Source: Marinobacter sp. X15-166B
GTDB taxonomy: Bacteria > Pseudomonadota > Gammaproteobacteria > Pseudomonadales > Oleiphilaceae
Length of the DNA: 64,000 nt
Direction: 5' to 3'
NCBI RefSeq assembly: GCF_001752365.1
Contig: NZ_MEIY01000001.1
Location: 2,409,627-2,473,626, forward strand
Shown one piece after another: positions 55,237-64,000 of the stretch. Position 1 is the stretch's first letter. Each line of letters begins with the position of its first letter. The position numbers were made by a program, and so were the translations under genes. The notes under the pieces were generated by a model, which searched no databases, was not told the origin of the DNA, and saw nothing but the letters and a program-made list of their open reading frames with translations.

Positions 55237-56586
55237 ATGCAGTTAATTCAGGCTATTCTGGCACTGGCTCTGACCCTGGGTATCCTGGTGACCATTCACG
55301 AGTATGGTCACTTCTGGGTGGCGCGCCGCTGCGGGGTCAAGGTACTGCGTTTTTCCGTGGGATTCGGCAAGCCGCTGTTTTCCTGGTACGACCGGCAGGG
55401 CACGGAATTCGCGGTAGCCGCGATTCCCCTGGGTGGGTACGTAAAAATGCTGGACGAGCGCGAAGGCCCTGTGCCCGAGGCGCTGAAAGATCAGGCCTTC
55501 ACCTCCAAGTCACCGGGTCAACGCATTGCGATTGCCGCGGCCGGGCCGGTCGCCAACTTCCTGTTTGCCATCCTGGCCTACTGGCTGCTCAGTGTGGTCG
55601 GGTTCACCGTCCTCGCACCGGTGGTGGGCGAGGTCACGCCCCGGTCCGTGGCTGAACGGGTGGGGCTGACGACGGGCATGGAGATCCGCGAGATTGATGG
55701 TCACCGGGTAACTTCCTGGCGGGACATCAACATGCGCTTGCTTGAGCGGGCAGGCGAGCAGGGAAATATTCAGGTTGAGGTGGTCGGGCAGGGCGTCTCC
55801 GGCCATCTCACCGGGACACTCAATGGCTGGCGCCTCAGTGAGGAAGACCCCAATCCGCTCAAAGAGTTTGGCGTTCAACCGCTGCGCCCCGACGTGCCGG
55901 CCACCATTGGTATGGTGGCCGACTCCGGCCGGGCCTACGCCGGCGGGCTGAGAGAGGGTGACCAGGTGGTGGCGGTGGACGGCGAGCCCGTGGCCGACTG
56001 GTTTGCGCTCGTTGACAGGATTCGCCGCGCACCGGAACAGCCGCTTTTACTCACCGTCCGGCGGCAAGGTGCACTGGTTGAGCTGACGGTGACCCCGGCC
56101 GCGAAAACAACCGACGACGACGGCACGTTCGGATTTGTGGGCGCAGGGGTTGCACCGGTAGACTGGCCGGACGAAATGTTGCGGCAAGTCAGTTACAATC
56201 CGCTGGCGGCGATTCCGGTGGCCCTGCATGAGACCTGGAGCGATACCCGCCTTACCCTGGTGGCGATCCACAAAATGCTCACCGGGTTGTTGTCACCCAG
56301 TAATCTGAGTGGGCCGATTACCATCGCGCGCGTCGCCGAAGCGAGCGTGAGTTCGGGGTTTGAAGACTTTGTGCGCTTTCTGGCGTACCTGAGCGTGAGT
56401 CTCGGGGTATTGAATCTGCTGCCCGTACCGATACTCGATGGCGGCCACATTGTGTTTTACACCATAGAAGCAATTCGGCGTAAGCCGCTGTCCGATGCGG
56501 CCCAGGCGCTGGGGTTACGAATTGGTTTGGCATTGATTCTAACTTTAATGGTGTTTGCACTTTACAACGACCTGATGCGGTTGTGA
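55237..56586 (+). CDS. rseP: Site-2 membrane metalloprotease RseP
   Basis: This 449-residue intramembrane protease cleaves RseA to release sigma-E. The zinc motif HEYGH is in the first helix (residues about 22-26). Two PDZ domains follow (one with PRSVAERVGLTTGMEIREID, the second with DSGRAYAGGLREGDQVVAVD), and the second ligand region LPVPILDGGHIVFY is near the C-terminus. It overlaps the bamA open frame by 4 nt, and its chromosomal link to bamA, skp and lpxD matches the sigma-E envelope-stress theme. Confidence 0.95.
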   Translation: MQLIQAILALALTLGILVTIHEYGHFWVARRCGVKVLRFSVGFGKPLFSWYDRQGTEFAVAAIPLGGYVKMLDEREGPVPEALKDQAFTSKSPGQRIAIAAAGPVANFLFAILAYWLLSVVGFTVLAPVVGEVTPRSVAERVGLTTGMEIREIDGHRVTSWRDINMRLLERAGEQGNIQVEVVGQGVSGHLTGTLNGWRLSEEDPNPLKEFGVQPLRPDVPATIGMVADSGRAYAGGLREGDQVVAVDGEPVADWFALVDRIRRAPEQPLLLTVRRQGALVELTVTPAAKTTDDDGTFGFVGAGVAPVDWPDEMLRQVSYNPLAAIPVALHETWSDTRLTLVAIHKMLTGLLSPSNLSGPITIARVAEASVSSGFEDFVRFLAYLSVSLGVLNLLPVPILDGGHIVFYTIEAIRRKPLSDAAQALGLRIGLALILTLMVFALYNDLMRL

Positions 56587-56630
56587 GAATTGCCAACTCT
56601 TTAACGCGTATCCACAGGCGAAATTTCCGA

Positions 56631-58949
56631 ATGAGACGTACTTTTTTTGGCACTGTTACCGGCCTGGCATTTGCTGTCCTGAATCTACAGGCGGTTCATG
56701 CAGATGAGTTTGTTGTGTCGGATATCGAGGTGGAGGGATTGCAGCGGGTTTCCGCGGGCACAGTGTTCTCTGCCTTCCCGGTGGGGATTGGTGAGGCCGT
56801 TGACGAGGCCCTGCTGGCCGATGCCATCAAAACCCTGTTCCGGTCCGGTTTGTTCACCGACATTGAAGCCAGTCGCGACGAAGGCGTCTTGATCCTGACC
56901 GTGAAGGAGCGGCCGTCGATCAGCTCCATCGACATAGAGGGCAACAAAAACATTGAGACCAGCATGTTGCGGGATGCGCTTTCCAATGCCGGAATGGACG
57001 AAGGGCAAGTGTTCCGCCGGGCGACCCTGGAGCGCCTGGAGCTGGAGATTCTGCGGTCCTATGTGAGTCAGGGTCGTTACAACGCCCGGGTGAAGGCGAC
57101 CGCCACCGAGCTGCCCCGCAACCGGGTGGCGATCAAGCTGGACATTAACGAGGGCGACGTGGCCGCCATCCAGCACATTAACATTGTGGGCAACGCAGCG
57201 TTTTCCGACGACGAGCTGCTGGGTCTGTTTGAACTGCGTACCAGCGGCTTCTGGGCGTCGCTGACCAGCAAGGATAAATACGCCCGGGAGCGCTTGAGCG
57301 GCGACCTCGAGAAACTCCGGTCTTACTATCTGGACCGGGGGTATATCGATTTTACGGTTGAGTCCAGCCAGGTGTCGATCTCGCCTGACAAGAAGGACGT
57401 GTTTATTGCCATCGCCATCAATGAAGGGCCGCAATACACCATTTCTGACGTGCAGCTGCGTGGCAACCTGATTGTCGACGAACAGGAATTGCGGGATTTG
57501 ATTCGCATCGAGGCGGGGGATACATTTTCCCGTGCCCGCATGGTCAGCACCTCCGAGCTGATCTCCCGACGCCTGGGCACCGAGGGTTACGCGTTTGCCA
57601 ACGTTAACGCGATACCGGAAACCCGCGACGACCACACCGCGACGGTGACCTTTTACTTGGAACCCGGCAAACGTGCCTATGTGCGCCGGGTAAACTTCCG
57701 GGGCAATGTGTCCACCCGCGACGACGTGCTGCGTCAGGAAATGACCCAGATGGAAGGGGGCGTGGCTTCCACCGACCGTATCGAGTTTTCCAAAACCCGG
57801 CTGGAGCGGCTCGGCTTTTTCAAATCAGTTGACGTGCAGACCCAGCCTGTACCCGGCACCGATGATTTGGTCGATGTCAATTACACGGTCGAGGAGCAGC
57901 CTACCGGAAGCCTCTCTGCGTCGATTGGTTTTTCGCAGACCTCCGGCGTTATCCTGGGGGCCAACATCTCCGAAAATAACTTCTTCGGCAGCGGCAAACG
58001 GGTATCCATCGGCGCCAACGTCAGTGATTCCGTCAAGAGCGCCAATTTTTCTTACCTGAACCCGTATTACACCGTGGATGGGGTCAGCCGGGGGTTCAGT
58101 GTGTTTGCCCGGGAAACCGACTTCGAAGCCCAGGATATCTCCTCCTACCTGCTGGACGAGTATGGGGGGCGTCTCACCTTTGGTTACCCCATCGACAACA
58201 TCACCCGGCTTAATTTCGGCACGGGTTACACCCTGTCGAAAGTGAAAACCGGTCAATTCACCGCCCAGGAAGTCGAGGATTTTATTGCCGACGAAGGGAA
58301 CAGCTTTAATAACTACTTCCTGTTTGGCTCCTGGCGGCGCAGTACCCTGAACCGGGGGGTGTTGCCCACCCAGGGCTTCAGTCATTCCCTGTCGGCTGAC
58401 GTGGCGGTACCGGGCAGTGATCTGACCTATTATAAGTTGAGCCACCGGACGGATTTTTACCAGCCATTGAATACAAATCATAGCTGGGTGCTGCGTGCGC
58501 GCACAGAAATCGGTTATGGCGACGGTTACGGTGACCGGGACGTGATGCCGTTCTACGAACATTATTTCGCGGGTGGTTATGGTTCCGTGCGGGGATTTGA
58601 AGCCAACTCCCTGGGCCCCAGGGCAACGAACAGCGAGTTCGATTTGTCGGAACCCGACCCATTCGGGGGCAACCTGCTGACCGAAGGCAGTCTGGAACTG
58701 ATATTCCCGACCCCCTTCGCGGGCGACAGCCGGTCCATGCGGACTGCCTTTTTCCTGGATGCCGGACAGGTGTTTGATTCTGACCGCGGGTTTGATCCCG
58801 CTGTGGAGGAAATCCGTGCATCGGTCGGGGTGGGCTTCCAGTGGATTACCGCTGTCGGGCCGCTGGCCTTCAGTCTGGCCAAGCCGTTGAACAAGAAATC
58901 CGGAGACAGAGCCCAGGTATTCCAGTTCTCTTTGGGGCAGAGTTTCTGA
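56631..58949 (+). CDS. bamA: Outer membrane protein assembly factor BamA
   Basis: This 772-residue Omp85 protein inserts beta-barrels. It has a Sec signal (MRRTFFGTVTGLAFAVLNLQ, then AVHA), five POTRA domains (the first beginning FVVSDIEVEGLQRVSAGTVF), and a C-terminal 16-strand barrel ending in Phe (FQFSLGQSF). The conserved barrel motif VRGFEANSLGPR is present. I prefer the ATG at 56631 because it gives a proper signal; a GTG at 56583, overlapping the rseP end, would add 16 residues. It is followed by skp. Confidence 0.94.
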   Translation: MRRTFFGTVTGLAFAVLNLQAVHADEFVVSDIEVEGLQRVSAGTVFSAFPVGIGEAVDEALLADAIKTLFRSGLFTDIEASRDEGVLILTVKERPSISSIDIEGNKNIETSMLRDALSNAGMDEGQVFRRATLERLELEILRSYVSQGRYNARVKATATELPRNRVAIKLDINEGDVAAIQHINIVGNAAFSDDELLGLFELRTSGFWASLTSKDKYARERLSGDLEKLRSYYLDRGYIDFTVESSQVSISPDKKDVFIAIAINEGPQYTISDVQLRGNLIVDEQELRDLIRIEAGDTFSRARMVSTSELISRRLGTEGYAFANVNAIPETRDDHTATVTFYLEPGKRAYVRRVNFRGNVSTRDDVLRQEMTQMEGGVASTDRIEFSKTRLERLGFFKSVDVQTQPVPGTDDLVDVNYTVEEQPTGSLSASIGFSQTSGVILGANISENNFFGSGKRVSIGANVSDSVKSANFSYLNPYYTVDGVSRGFSVFARETDFEAQDISSYLLDEYGGRLTFGYPIDNITRLNFGTGYTLSKVKTGQFTAQEVEDFIADEGNSFNNYFLFGSWRRSTLNRGVLPTQGFSHSLSADVAVPGSDLTYYKLSHRTDFYQPLNTNHSWVLRARTEIGYGDGYGDRDVMPFYEHYFAGGYGSVRGFEANSLGPRATNSEFDLSEPDPFGGNLLTEGSLELIFPTPFAGDSRSMRTAFFLDAGQVFDSDRGFDPAVEEIRASVGVGFQWITAVGPLAFSLAKPLNKKSGDRAQVFQFSLGQSF

Positions 58950-58981
58950 GTGCTGAACGGATACAATCGAGGAGTGTTGAT

Positions 58982-59479
58982 ATGTTGAAAAGATCTGGTA
59001 TCGCGGCTTTGCTGGCGTTGGTGTTGGCGGTTCCGGCAGTGGCAGAAACCCGCATTGGCGTAGTCGATCTGCGGCAGGCGTTATTTTCATCCGATGCCGC
59101 GAAAGCATTCAGTGAAACTCTGCAGCGGGACTTTTCGGGGGACGAAGCCAAAGTGCGTGAGGTGCAGGAGGCGGCGCGCAAGCTGCAAGAGCGTCTGGAA
59201 AAAGACGGCCCCATGATGAACGAAGCGGAGCGCACCAAGCTGGGCACCGAATTCCAGGAAAAAGTGCAGGAGTTCAATTTCCTCAAACAACGGCTGGACT
59301 CCACCGTGGCCGGCCGCAAACAGGAGTTTCTGGAACAGGCGCGCCCGGATGTCGATAGGGCCGTAAAGGCGCTGCTGGAAGAGCACAATCTCGATATCAT
59401 TCTGCCCAGCGAAGCGGTCGTGTATGTACGGCCCGATCTGAACCTGACCGAACAGTTGCTGGAACAGCTCAATCGCTAA
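58982..59479 (+). CDS. skp: OmpH/Skp family periplasmic chaperone
   Basis: This 165-residue chaperone holds unfolded outer-membrane proteins for the BAM complex. The signal MLKRSGIAALLALVLAVPAV precedes the mature ETRIGVVDLRQALFSSDAAK. The rest is a long coiled coil rich in Lys, Glu and Gln, as expected for the tentacle-like trimer. The ATG at 58982 has GAGG upstream. It directly follows bamA, the usual order. Confidence 0.93.
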   Translation: MLKRSGIAALLALVLAVPAVAETRIGVVDLRQALFSSDAAKAFSETLQRDFSGDEAKVREVQEAARKLQERLEKDGPMMNEAERTKLGTEFQEKVQEFNFLKQRLDSTVAGRKQEFLEQARPDVDRAVKALLEEHNLDIILPSEAVVYVRPDLNLTEQLLEQLNR

Positions 59480-59544
59480 TCGACGCTAGGGGCGCATCTG
59501 CGTGAAGTGCACTGTTATTCAGCCTGGAATTTTCGGAGTGAGAT

Positions 59545-60570
59545 ATGGCGCAGGGTGAGTATACGCTGGGAGAAATAGCGAGGTTTCTGGGCGCCGAGTT
59601 GCGCGGTGACCCCGAAGCGGTGATTGTCGGCATCGCCACGCTGCAAGCGGCGGACAAGGGACAGATATCGTTTTTATCCAGCGCATCCTATGCACGCTAT
59701 CTGGCGGACACCAAGGCGTCGGCCATCATTGTCGGTGAGGGGGTGGACGTGCCCCCACCGGTCAACGCACTGGTCGTTGCTGACCCCTACCTCTGTTACG
59801 CCCGCTTGAGTCACTGGTTTGACCAGACGCCTGCGGCCGCTCCGGGTGTCCACCCCAGTGCGGTCGTCGCAGAGGATGCAGTCATACCGGCCAGCGCGAG
59901 CATTGGCCCTCTGGCGGTTATCGAAGCGGGCGTGGTTCTGGGGGAATCAGTAACCATCGGCGCAGGTTGCGTCGTTGGTGCGCACTGCCAGATCGGCGAT
60001 CACACGGTGTTGCAGCCGCGGGTCACCCTCGGTCATCACACCATTCTTGGTAAACGGTGTCACATCCTCAGCGGTGCGGTGCTGGGCTCGGACGGGTTCG
60101 GTTTTGCCAATGAGAAGGGTGTCTGGCACCGTATCGCGCAGCTGGGCCGGGTGGTCCTGGGTGATGACGTGGAAGTGGGTGCCAACACCACCATTGATCG
60201 GGGTGCGCTCGACGATACCCGGCTGGAAAACGGCGTCAAGCTGGATAATCTTGTCCAGATTGCCCATAACGTGACCATCGGCGAACACAGCGCCATGGCC
60301 GCAATGGTGGGGATCGCTGGCAGCACCCGAATAGGCAGGCACTGTGTATTTGGAGGGGCCACAGGTGTGGCCGGTCATCTGACCATCGGAGATCAGGTGC
60401 ACATGACCGGTATGACCATGGTGACGGGTAACATCAAGGAACCTGGAGTCTATTCTTCAGGAACCAACTTTGATACCAATCGCCAGTGGCGGAAGAATGC
60501 AGTTCGATTCCGACAGTTAGACGCAATGGCGCGGCGACTGAAAGAACTAGAGAAAAAAATTGAAGGCTGA
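59545..60570 (+). CDS. lpxD: UDP-3-O-(3-hydroxyacyl)glucosamine N-acyltransferase
   Basis: This 341-residue enzyme performs the third step of lipid A synthesis. An N-terminal uridine-binding domain ([20 protein letters not shown]) precedes a left-handed beta-helix of hexapeptide repeats ([40 protein letters not shown]) with the catalytic His in [13 protein letters not shown]. It is followed by fabZ, 11 nt later. Confidence 0.95.
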   Translation: MAQGEYTLGEIARFLGAELRGDPEAVIVGIATLQAADKGQISFLSSASYARYLADTKASAIIVGEGVDVPPPVNALVVADPYLCYARLSHWFDQTPAAAPGVHPSAVVAEDAVIPASASIGPLAVIEAGVVLGESVTIGAGCVVGAHCQIGDHTVLQPRVTLGHHTILGKRCHILSGAVLGSDGFGFANEKGVWHRIAQLGRVVLGDDVEVGANTTIDRGALDDTRLENGVKLDNLVQIAHNVTIGEHSAMAAMVGIAGSTRIGRHCVFGGATGVAGHLTIGDQVHMTGMTMVTGNIKEPGVYSSGTNFDTNRQWRKNAVRFRQLDAMARRLKELEKKIEG

Positions 60571-60581
60571 GGCCGTTCCTG

Positions 60582-61019
60582 ATGATGCAAATTGAAGAGA
60601 TTAAAGAATACCTACCCCATCGCTACCCGTTTTTGTTGGTAGACCGTGTGGTGGAGGTGAAGAAGGGCGAATCGATTGTTGGTTATAAAAATGTGACCGT
60701 CAACGAACCGTTTTTTAACGGTCACTTTCCGGTGCGGCCCATCATGCCAGGAGTACTGGTGGTCGAAGCCATGGCCCAGCTGGCAGGAATACTCGGTTTT
60801 GTCACCGCTGGCCGCAAGCCTGCCGACGGTGTGATCCATTACCTCGCCGGGTCCAACAAACTGCGCTTCAAACGTCCGGTCGTGCCGGGCGACCAGCTGC
60901 GACTGGAAGCCACTCTGCTTTCCAACAAGCACGGCATCTGGAAGTTTGACTGTCGGGCTCTGGTTGACGGCGAAGTCGCTTGCGTGGCGGAAATCATGTC
61001 CGCCGAGAGAGATGTTTAA
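60582..61019 (+). CDS. fabZ: 3-hydroxyacyl-ACP dehydratase
   Basis: This 145-residue hot-dog-fold enzyme dehydrates 3-hydroxyacyl-ACP in fatty acid synthesis. It shows [16 protein letters not shown] with the catalytic His, and [20 protein letters not shown] with the conserved region containing the catalytic Glu shortly after (VEAMAQ). The ATG at 60582 or 60585 may be used. The stop overlaps the lpxA start (TAATG), so FabZ and the lipid A enzymes, which share the hydroxyacyl-ACP pool, are translated in step. Confidence 0.95.
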   Translation: MMQIEEIKEYLPHRYPFLLVDRVVEVKKGESIVGYKNVTVNEPFFNGHFPVRPIMPGVLVVEAMAQLAGILGFVTAGRKPADGVIHYLAGSNKLRFKRPVVPGDQLRLEATLLSNKHGIWKFDCRALVDGEVACVAEIMSAERDV

Positions 61020-61810
61020 TGGCAACGCAGGACTGGTCAGGAGTACACCCGCAAGCATTGGTTGACCCGTCTGCAATACTGGGTGCCGACGTGGTCGTGG
61101 GTCCCTGGAGCTACATCGGTCCCGGTGTGGAAGTGGGTGATGGCACGGAGATCATGTCCCACGTTGTGGTCAAAGGCCCGACGGTTATCGGCCGCAACAA
61201 CCGGATATTTCAGTTCTCCAGCATTGGTGAAGAGTGTCAGGATAAAAAATACGCCGGCGAGCCCACCCGGCTGATCATTGGTGACAACAATACCATCCGC
61301 GAAAATTGTACCGTCCATCGCGGAACCGTGCAGGATCGCGGAGAGACCCGAATCGGCAGCGGTAACCTGCTGATGGCCTATGTGCATGTGGCCCATGACT
61401 GCGTCATCGGCGACCACACCATTCTGGCGAATTGCTCCACCCTCGCGGGCCACGTCAGGGTGGGCGACTGGGCCATTCTTGGGGGCGGCACCATGGTGCA
61501 CCAGTTCTGCCAGATCGGCGCCCACAGCATGAGTGCGGGTGGCAGTATTGTGCTCAAGGATATTCCCGCGTACGTGATGGCCAGTGGCCAGTCTGCTGCT
61601 CCGTTTGGCATCAATGTGGAAGGACTGAAGCGCCGGGGGTTCGATAAGAACGCGCTGCTGAACCTGCGTCGTGCCTACAAAATCGTTTACCGCCACGGGT
61701 TGACGACCGAGCAGGCGGTGGATGAGTTGCAGCGCACGTTCAGCGACAACAGCGAAGTCCAGCCACTGATTGACTCCTTGCGCAATGCCCACCGTGGCAT
61801 TGTCCGCTAG
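61019..61810 (+). CDS. lpxA: UDP-N-acetylglucosamine acyltransferase
   Basis: This 263-residue enzyme catalyses the first step of lipid A synthesis. A beta-helix of hexapeptide repeats (VHPQALVDPSAILGADVVVG, IMSHVVVKGPTVIGRNNRIF) carries the catalytic His in LMAYVHVAHDCVIGDHTIL and a C-terminal helical domain. The ATG at 61019 overlaps the fabZ stop by one base; the longer frame from 60980 would sit inside fabZ. The stop overlaps the lpxB GTG by one base. Confidence 0.95.
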   Translation: MATQDWSGVHPQALVDPSAILGADVVVGPWSYIGPGVEVGDGTEIMSHVVVKGPTVIGRNNRIFQFSSIGEECQDKKYAGEPTRLIIGDNNTIRENCTVHRGTVQDRGETRIGSGNLLMAYVHVAHDCVIGDHTILANCSTLAGHVRVGDWAILGGGTMVHQFCQIGAHSMSAGGSIVLKDIPAYVMASGQSAAPFGINVEGLKRRGFDKNALLNLRRAYKIVYRHGLTTEQAVDELQRTFSDNSEVQPLIDSLRNAHRGIVR

Positions 61811-63003
61811 TGGTTGGTGAAGTGCCCGGAGAACGCGTCCAGGTCGTCAGCCAGCGAAACCTAACCATTGGCATGGTGGCCGGAGAAGCGTCCGGGGATA
61901 TTCTGGGGGCGGGTCTGATCCGTGCGCTCCGGGCGCGCTATCCGCGGGCGCGGTTTGTGGGCATTGGCGGCGATGAAATGATCGCCGAAGGCTTTCATTC
62001 ACTGGTTCCCATGGAGCGCTTGTCGGTCATGGGACTGGTGGAGGTGCTGGGCCGCCTGCGCGAGTTGTTCCGTGTCCGCGATCGCCTGCTGGATTACTTT
62101 CTGGCGACGCCCCCTGATGTCGTTATCGGCATCGATTCGCCGGATTTTACTCTCGGGGTAGAGCGTCGGTGTCGCGAAGCGGGCATCCCCACGGTTCATT
62201 ACGTCAGTCCGTCCGTCTGGGCCTGGCGACAGAAACGCATTTTCAAAATCGCCAAATCGGTGGATTTGATGTTGACCTTGCTGCCCTTCGAAGCGCAATT
62301 CTACGAAGCGCACCAGGTCCCGGTCGCCTTCGTCGGTCACCCGCTGGCCGATCGCATACCCATGGAAACCGACACCGCTCACGCCCGCCACGCGCTGGGC
62401 CTGAAGCAAAACGCGCCGGTGCTGGCCATCCTCCCGGGCAGTCGTGCCGGCGAGGTGGAGCGGCTGGGGGGGCTGTTTCTGGCCGCCGCCAAATGGTTAC
62501 AGGAACGGCGCAGCGATCTTCAGCTGGTGATTCCCTGTATCAACCGGGAGCGCGAGGAACAGGTACAGGCTCTGGTGCAGCAGGTGGGTGTTGAATTACC
62601 GCTGACGGTGATCAGAGGACGCTCCAGAGATGTGATGGCCGCCAGTGATGTGGTGTTGCTGGCCTCGGGTACCGCAACCCTGGAGGCGATGCTGCTCAAG
62701 AAACCCATGGTGGTCGGCTATCGGTTAAGCGGATTGAGTTTCGCGGTTCTGTCCAGACTGATCAAAGTGCCGTATGTGGCACTGCCCAACCTGCTGGCAC
62801 GACAACCGCTGGTGCCCGAGCTGCTGCAAGACGCCGCCAGTCCGGAAAGCCTGGGCAGGGCGGTGCTGGAACGGTTGCAAAACGAACAGGAAATAGCGCG
62901 CTTGAAAACCGCATTCAGCGACCTCCACCAGCAATTGCGCCAGGGTGCAGACGAGCGCGCGGCGTCCGCAGTCTCGTCGCTGCTGGAGGGCCGGGCATCA
63001 TGA
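61810..63003 (+). CDS. lpxB: Lipid A disaccharide synthase, GTG start
   Basis: This 397-residue GT-B glycosyltransferase joins lipid X and UDP-diacylglucosamine. The N-terminal [20 protein letters not shown], then [14 protein letters not shown], and the middle [20 protein letters not shown] are diagnostic; [13 protein letters not shown] follows. The GTG at 61810 shares a base with the lpxA stop. A later in-frame GTG could shorten it slightly. The stop overlaps rnhB in an ATGA. Confidence 0.94.
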   Translation: MVGEVPGERVQVVSQRNLTIGMVAGEASGDILGAGLIRALRARYPRARFVGIGGDEMIAEGFHSLVPMERLSVMGLVEVLGRLRELFRVRDRLLDYFLATPPDVVIGIDSPDFTLGVERRCREAGIPTVHYVSPSVWAWRQKRIFKIAKSVDLMLTLLPFEAQFYEAHQVPVAFVGHPLADRIPMETDTAHARHALGLKQNAPVLAILPGSRAGEVERLGGLFLAAAKWLQERRSDLQLVIPCINREREEQVQALVQQVGVELPLTVIRGRSRDVMAASDVVLLASGTATLEAMLLKKPMVVGYRLSGLSFAVLSRLIKVPYVALPNLLARQPLVPELLQDAASPESLGRAVLERLQNEQEIARLKTAFSDLHQQLRQGADERAASAVSSLLEGRAS

Positions 63004-63677
63004 GTAAACGCGAGTTACCGCCGTTCCAGTGTCGTTACCAGGGTCACCTGCTGGCAGGTGTTGATGAGGTAGGGCGCGGTCCCCTGGCTGGCCCAGTGGT
63101 GACCGCAGCGGTCATTCTTGACCCGGCGGTGCCGATTGCCGGATTGGCGGATTCCAAGAAACTCACTGAGAAACGGCGTAACGAATTGTTTGAGCAGATC
63201 CAGGAGCATGCGCTGGCGTTCTGCATTGGCCGCTGTGACAGCGACGAGATCGATCGGCTCAATATTTTTCAGGCGACCATGCTCGCCATGGAGCGGGCGG
63301 TTGCCGGTCTTGCTGTTGCACCGGAGTATGTGCTGGTTGATGGTAATCGCTGTCCGCGCTGGCGCTGGCCGTCCGAATCGGTGATCAAAGGGGATACCCG
63401 TGTGGAAGCCATCAGTGCTGCGTCCATTCTGGCCAAAGTGACTCGTGATCGCGAAATGACGGCCCTCGAGCAAACCTATCCGGGGTATGGGCTGGCCGGG
63501 CACAAGGGTTACCCAACCCCCGCGCACCTGGAGGCCCTGCGCCGGCTGGGGGCCACCCCCATCCACCGCCGTTCGTTTCGACCGGTGCAGGAAGCCATCG
63601 CCAGCGTTGGCCTGAACCCGGGCGCAGGCGGGCAAGAGCTAAGCTATCCGACGGATTTATTTGCAGATTACAGTTGA
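63000..63677 (+). CDS. rnhB: Ribonuclease HII
   Basis: This 225-residue enzyme cuts the RNA strand of RNA-DNA hybrids and excises misincorporated ribonucleotides. The active-site motif [20 protein letters not shown] is at residues about 19-38, with [10 protein letters not shown] and the later [19 protein letters not shown]-terminal extension of about 20 residues exceeds the minimal family length. The ATG overlaps the lpxB stop by 4 nt. The usual next gene, dnaE, is not within the remaining 320 bp. The stop codon lies inside the -35 hexamer of the array promoter. Confidence 0.95.
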   Translation: MSKRELPPFQCRYQGHLLAGVDEVGRGPLAGPVVTAAVILDPAVPIAGLADSKKLTEKRRNELFEQIQEHALAFCIGRCDSDEIDRLNIFQATMLAMERAVAGLAVAPEYVLVDGNRCPRWRWPSESVIKGDTRVEAISAASILAKVTRDREMTALEQTYPGYGLAGHKGYPTPAHLEALRRLGATPIHRRSFRPVQEAIASVGLNPGAGGQELSYPTDLFADYS

Positions 63678-63702
63678 CAGATGATCGGTAAGTGCCTATT
63701 AT
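63674..63702 (+). promoter_or_regulatory. Near-consensus sigma70 promoter reading into the 127-bp repeat array
   Basis: TTGACA (63674-63679), exactly 17 bp of spacer, then TATTAT (63697-63702). The -35 overlaps the rnhB stop codon. The sequence after the -10 is GC-rich, as in tRNA/rRNA promoters. No open reading frame starts downstream, so the product should be RNA. Confidence 0.85.
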
Positions 63703-63716
63703 ACGCACCTCGCTGA

Positions 63717-63731
63717 TCGGGGAGACCCCGA
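63717..63731 (+). other. Leader hairpin before the repeat array
   Basis: TCGGGG and CCCCGA (63717-63722 / 63726-63731) form a 6-bp stem with loop AGA, just after the expected transcription start. It may be a processing or 5'-end stabilising element. Confidence 0.55.
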
Positions 63732-63749
63732 AAGGCGGACCAGTTTGAT

Positions 63750-63848
63750 GCGGGGTGGAGCGGTCTGATCGTTTATCGGGCTCCCAACCTGAATGAGCCG
63801 AAGGGAGTCATCGACCTTCGTGTTTGAGCCCGACCCAGAGGCAGGCTC
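63750..63848 (+). ncRNA. Candidate structured RNA, repeat copy 1, tRNA-fMet-like 5' half
   Basis: The first 44 nt (63750-63793, GCGGGGTGGAGCGG...) align without gaps to the 5' half of bacterial initiator tRNA as I remember it, with an anticodon-loop-like CTCCCAA. The remainder is not a tRNA: there is no matching acceptor strand or CCA. Instead it folds as nested stems: TCGGGCTC (63776-63783) with GAGCCCGA (63826-63833), enclosing CGAAGG (63799-63804) with CCTTCG (63815-63820), and GAGC (63758-63761) with GCTC (63845-63848). No known RNA class recognised. Confidence 0.6.
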
Positions 63849-63876
63849 AGAACCAGAAAAGATGACACAGTTTGAT

Positions 63877-63975
63877 GCGGGGTGGAGCAGTCTGATCGTT
63901 TATCGGGCTCCCAACCTGAAAGAGCCGAAGGGAGTCATCGACCTTCGTGTTCGAGCCCGACCCAGAGACAGGCTC
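63877..63975 (+). ncRNA. Candidate structured RNA, repeat copy 2
   Basis: This is the same element 127 bp further on, with all the stems of copy 1 preserved. The few differences from copy 1 are mostly in unpaired positions; one in the lower stem (AGGC in copy 1, AGAC in copy 2, opposite GTCT) exchanges a G-U for an A-U pair, compatible with a conserved helix. No start codon with a ribosome site is visible inside. Confidence 0.6.
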
Positions 63976-64000
63976 AAAACCAGAAAAGATGACACAGTTT

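Larger units (their letters stand above)
63741..64000 (+). repeat. Tandem 127-bp repeat array, running off the window
   Basis: Units start at 63741, 63868 and 63995 (CAGTTTGATGCGGGG... in the first two; only CAGTTT of the third is inside the window). The period is exactly 127 bp. The two full units differ at about five positions. No ORF of note runs through them. The array is transcribed from the promoter at 63674. The full copy number cannot be seen. Confidence 0.95.

Noticed and set aside
63750..64000. Functional tRNA genes in the repeat array
   Set aside because: The 5' half resembles tRNA-fMet, but no matching acceptor 3' strand, no paired T stem and no CCA are present; the unit folds better as nested hairpins.
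63741..64000. CRISPR array
   Set aside because: The whole 127-bp unit is repeated with no variable spacers, and no cas genes are in the window.

Overview
The window comes from a gammaproteobacterium. The right third carries the conserved run map / rpsB-tsf-pyrH-frr-uppS-cdsA-dxr-rseP-bamA-skp-lpxD-fabZ-lpxA-lpxB-rnhB, with glnD-dapC-arsC-dapD-dapE facing away from it, an order typical of Pseudomonas-like and marine gammaproteobacteria. The DNA is GC-rich. The left third is dense in osmolyte functions: two BCCT carriers, an OpuC-type ABC importer and a RimK-like/7TM-transglutaminase/retropepsin operon. This suggests a marine or salt-tolerant heterotroph, but the species cannot be named from sequence reading alone.

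Region 1 (1-10.5 kb). A tightly packed minus-strand operon encodes a DUF3726 protein (cut by the window edge), an unrecognised 583-residue protein, a BCCT transporter, an M19-dipeptidase-like protein lacking part of the usual metal site, and an aldehyde dehydrogenase. A divergent LysR regulator is separated from it by a perfect 9-bp inverted repeat. This looks like an inducible uptake and catabolism module for a quaternary-ammonium or related solute; the substrate is unknown. A cyclopropane fatty acid synthase, a small monooxygenase-like protein and a second aldehyde dehydrogenase follow.

Region 2 (10.5-21.8 kb). It holds an OpuC/YehZYXW-like ABC importer operon, tRNA-Pro(GGG) with a clear terminator, an FMN-binding glutamate-synthase-like protein, a second BCCT carrier, the three-gene RimK-like/transglutaminase/aspartic-protease operon, and a small unknown protein.

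Region 3 (22-41.5 kb). It holds rmuC, a TPR-like exported protein, two large lipoprotein hydrolases (a penicillin-acylase-type enzyme and a VolA-like lipase), enoyl-CoA hydratase, class I fumarase, selO, a frameshifted orphan vgrG, gloA, a GDP-mannose enzyme, a truncated ClpB/ClpV-like ATPase with a small neighbour, a membrane-anchored cold-shock protein and slyX.

Region 4 (41.5-63.7 kb). Lysine/peptidoglycan-precursor genes, glnD and map lie on the minus strand. Translation, isoprenoid, envelope-assembly and lipid A genes lie on the plus strand. Structured leaders or intercistronic elements precede rpsB, tsf and pyrH.

Region 5 (63.67-64.0 kb). Immediately after rnhB a near-perfect sigma70 promoter (TTGACA, 17 bp, TATTAT) drives a tandem array with an exact 127-bp period. 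Each unit starts with about 44 nt resembling the 5' half of initiator tRNA and can fold into a long nested hairpin. The array runs off the window and is the most novel-looking element here. Three single-base frameshifts (rmuC, vgrG, dapE) next to homopolymers suggest residual sequence errors, at least in dapE.
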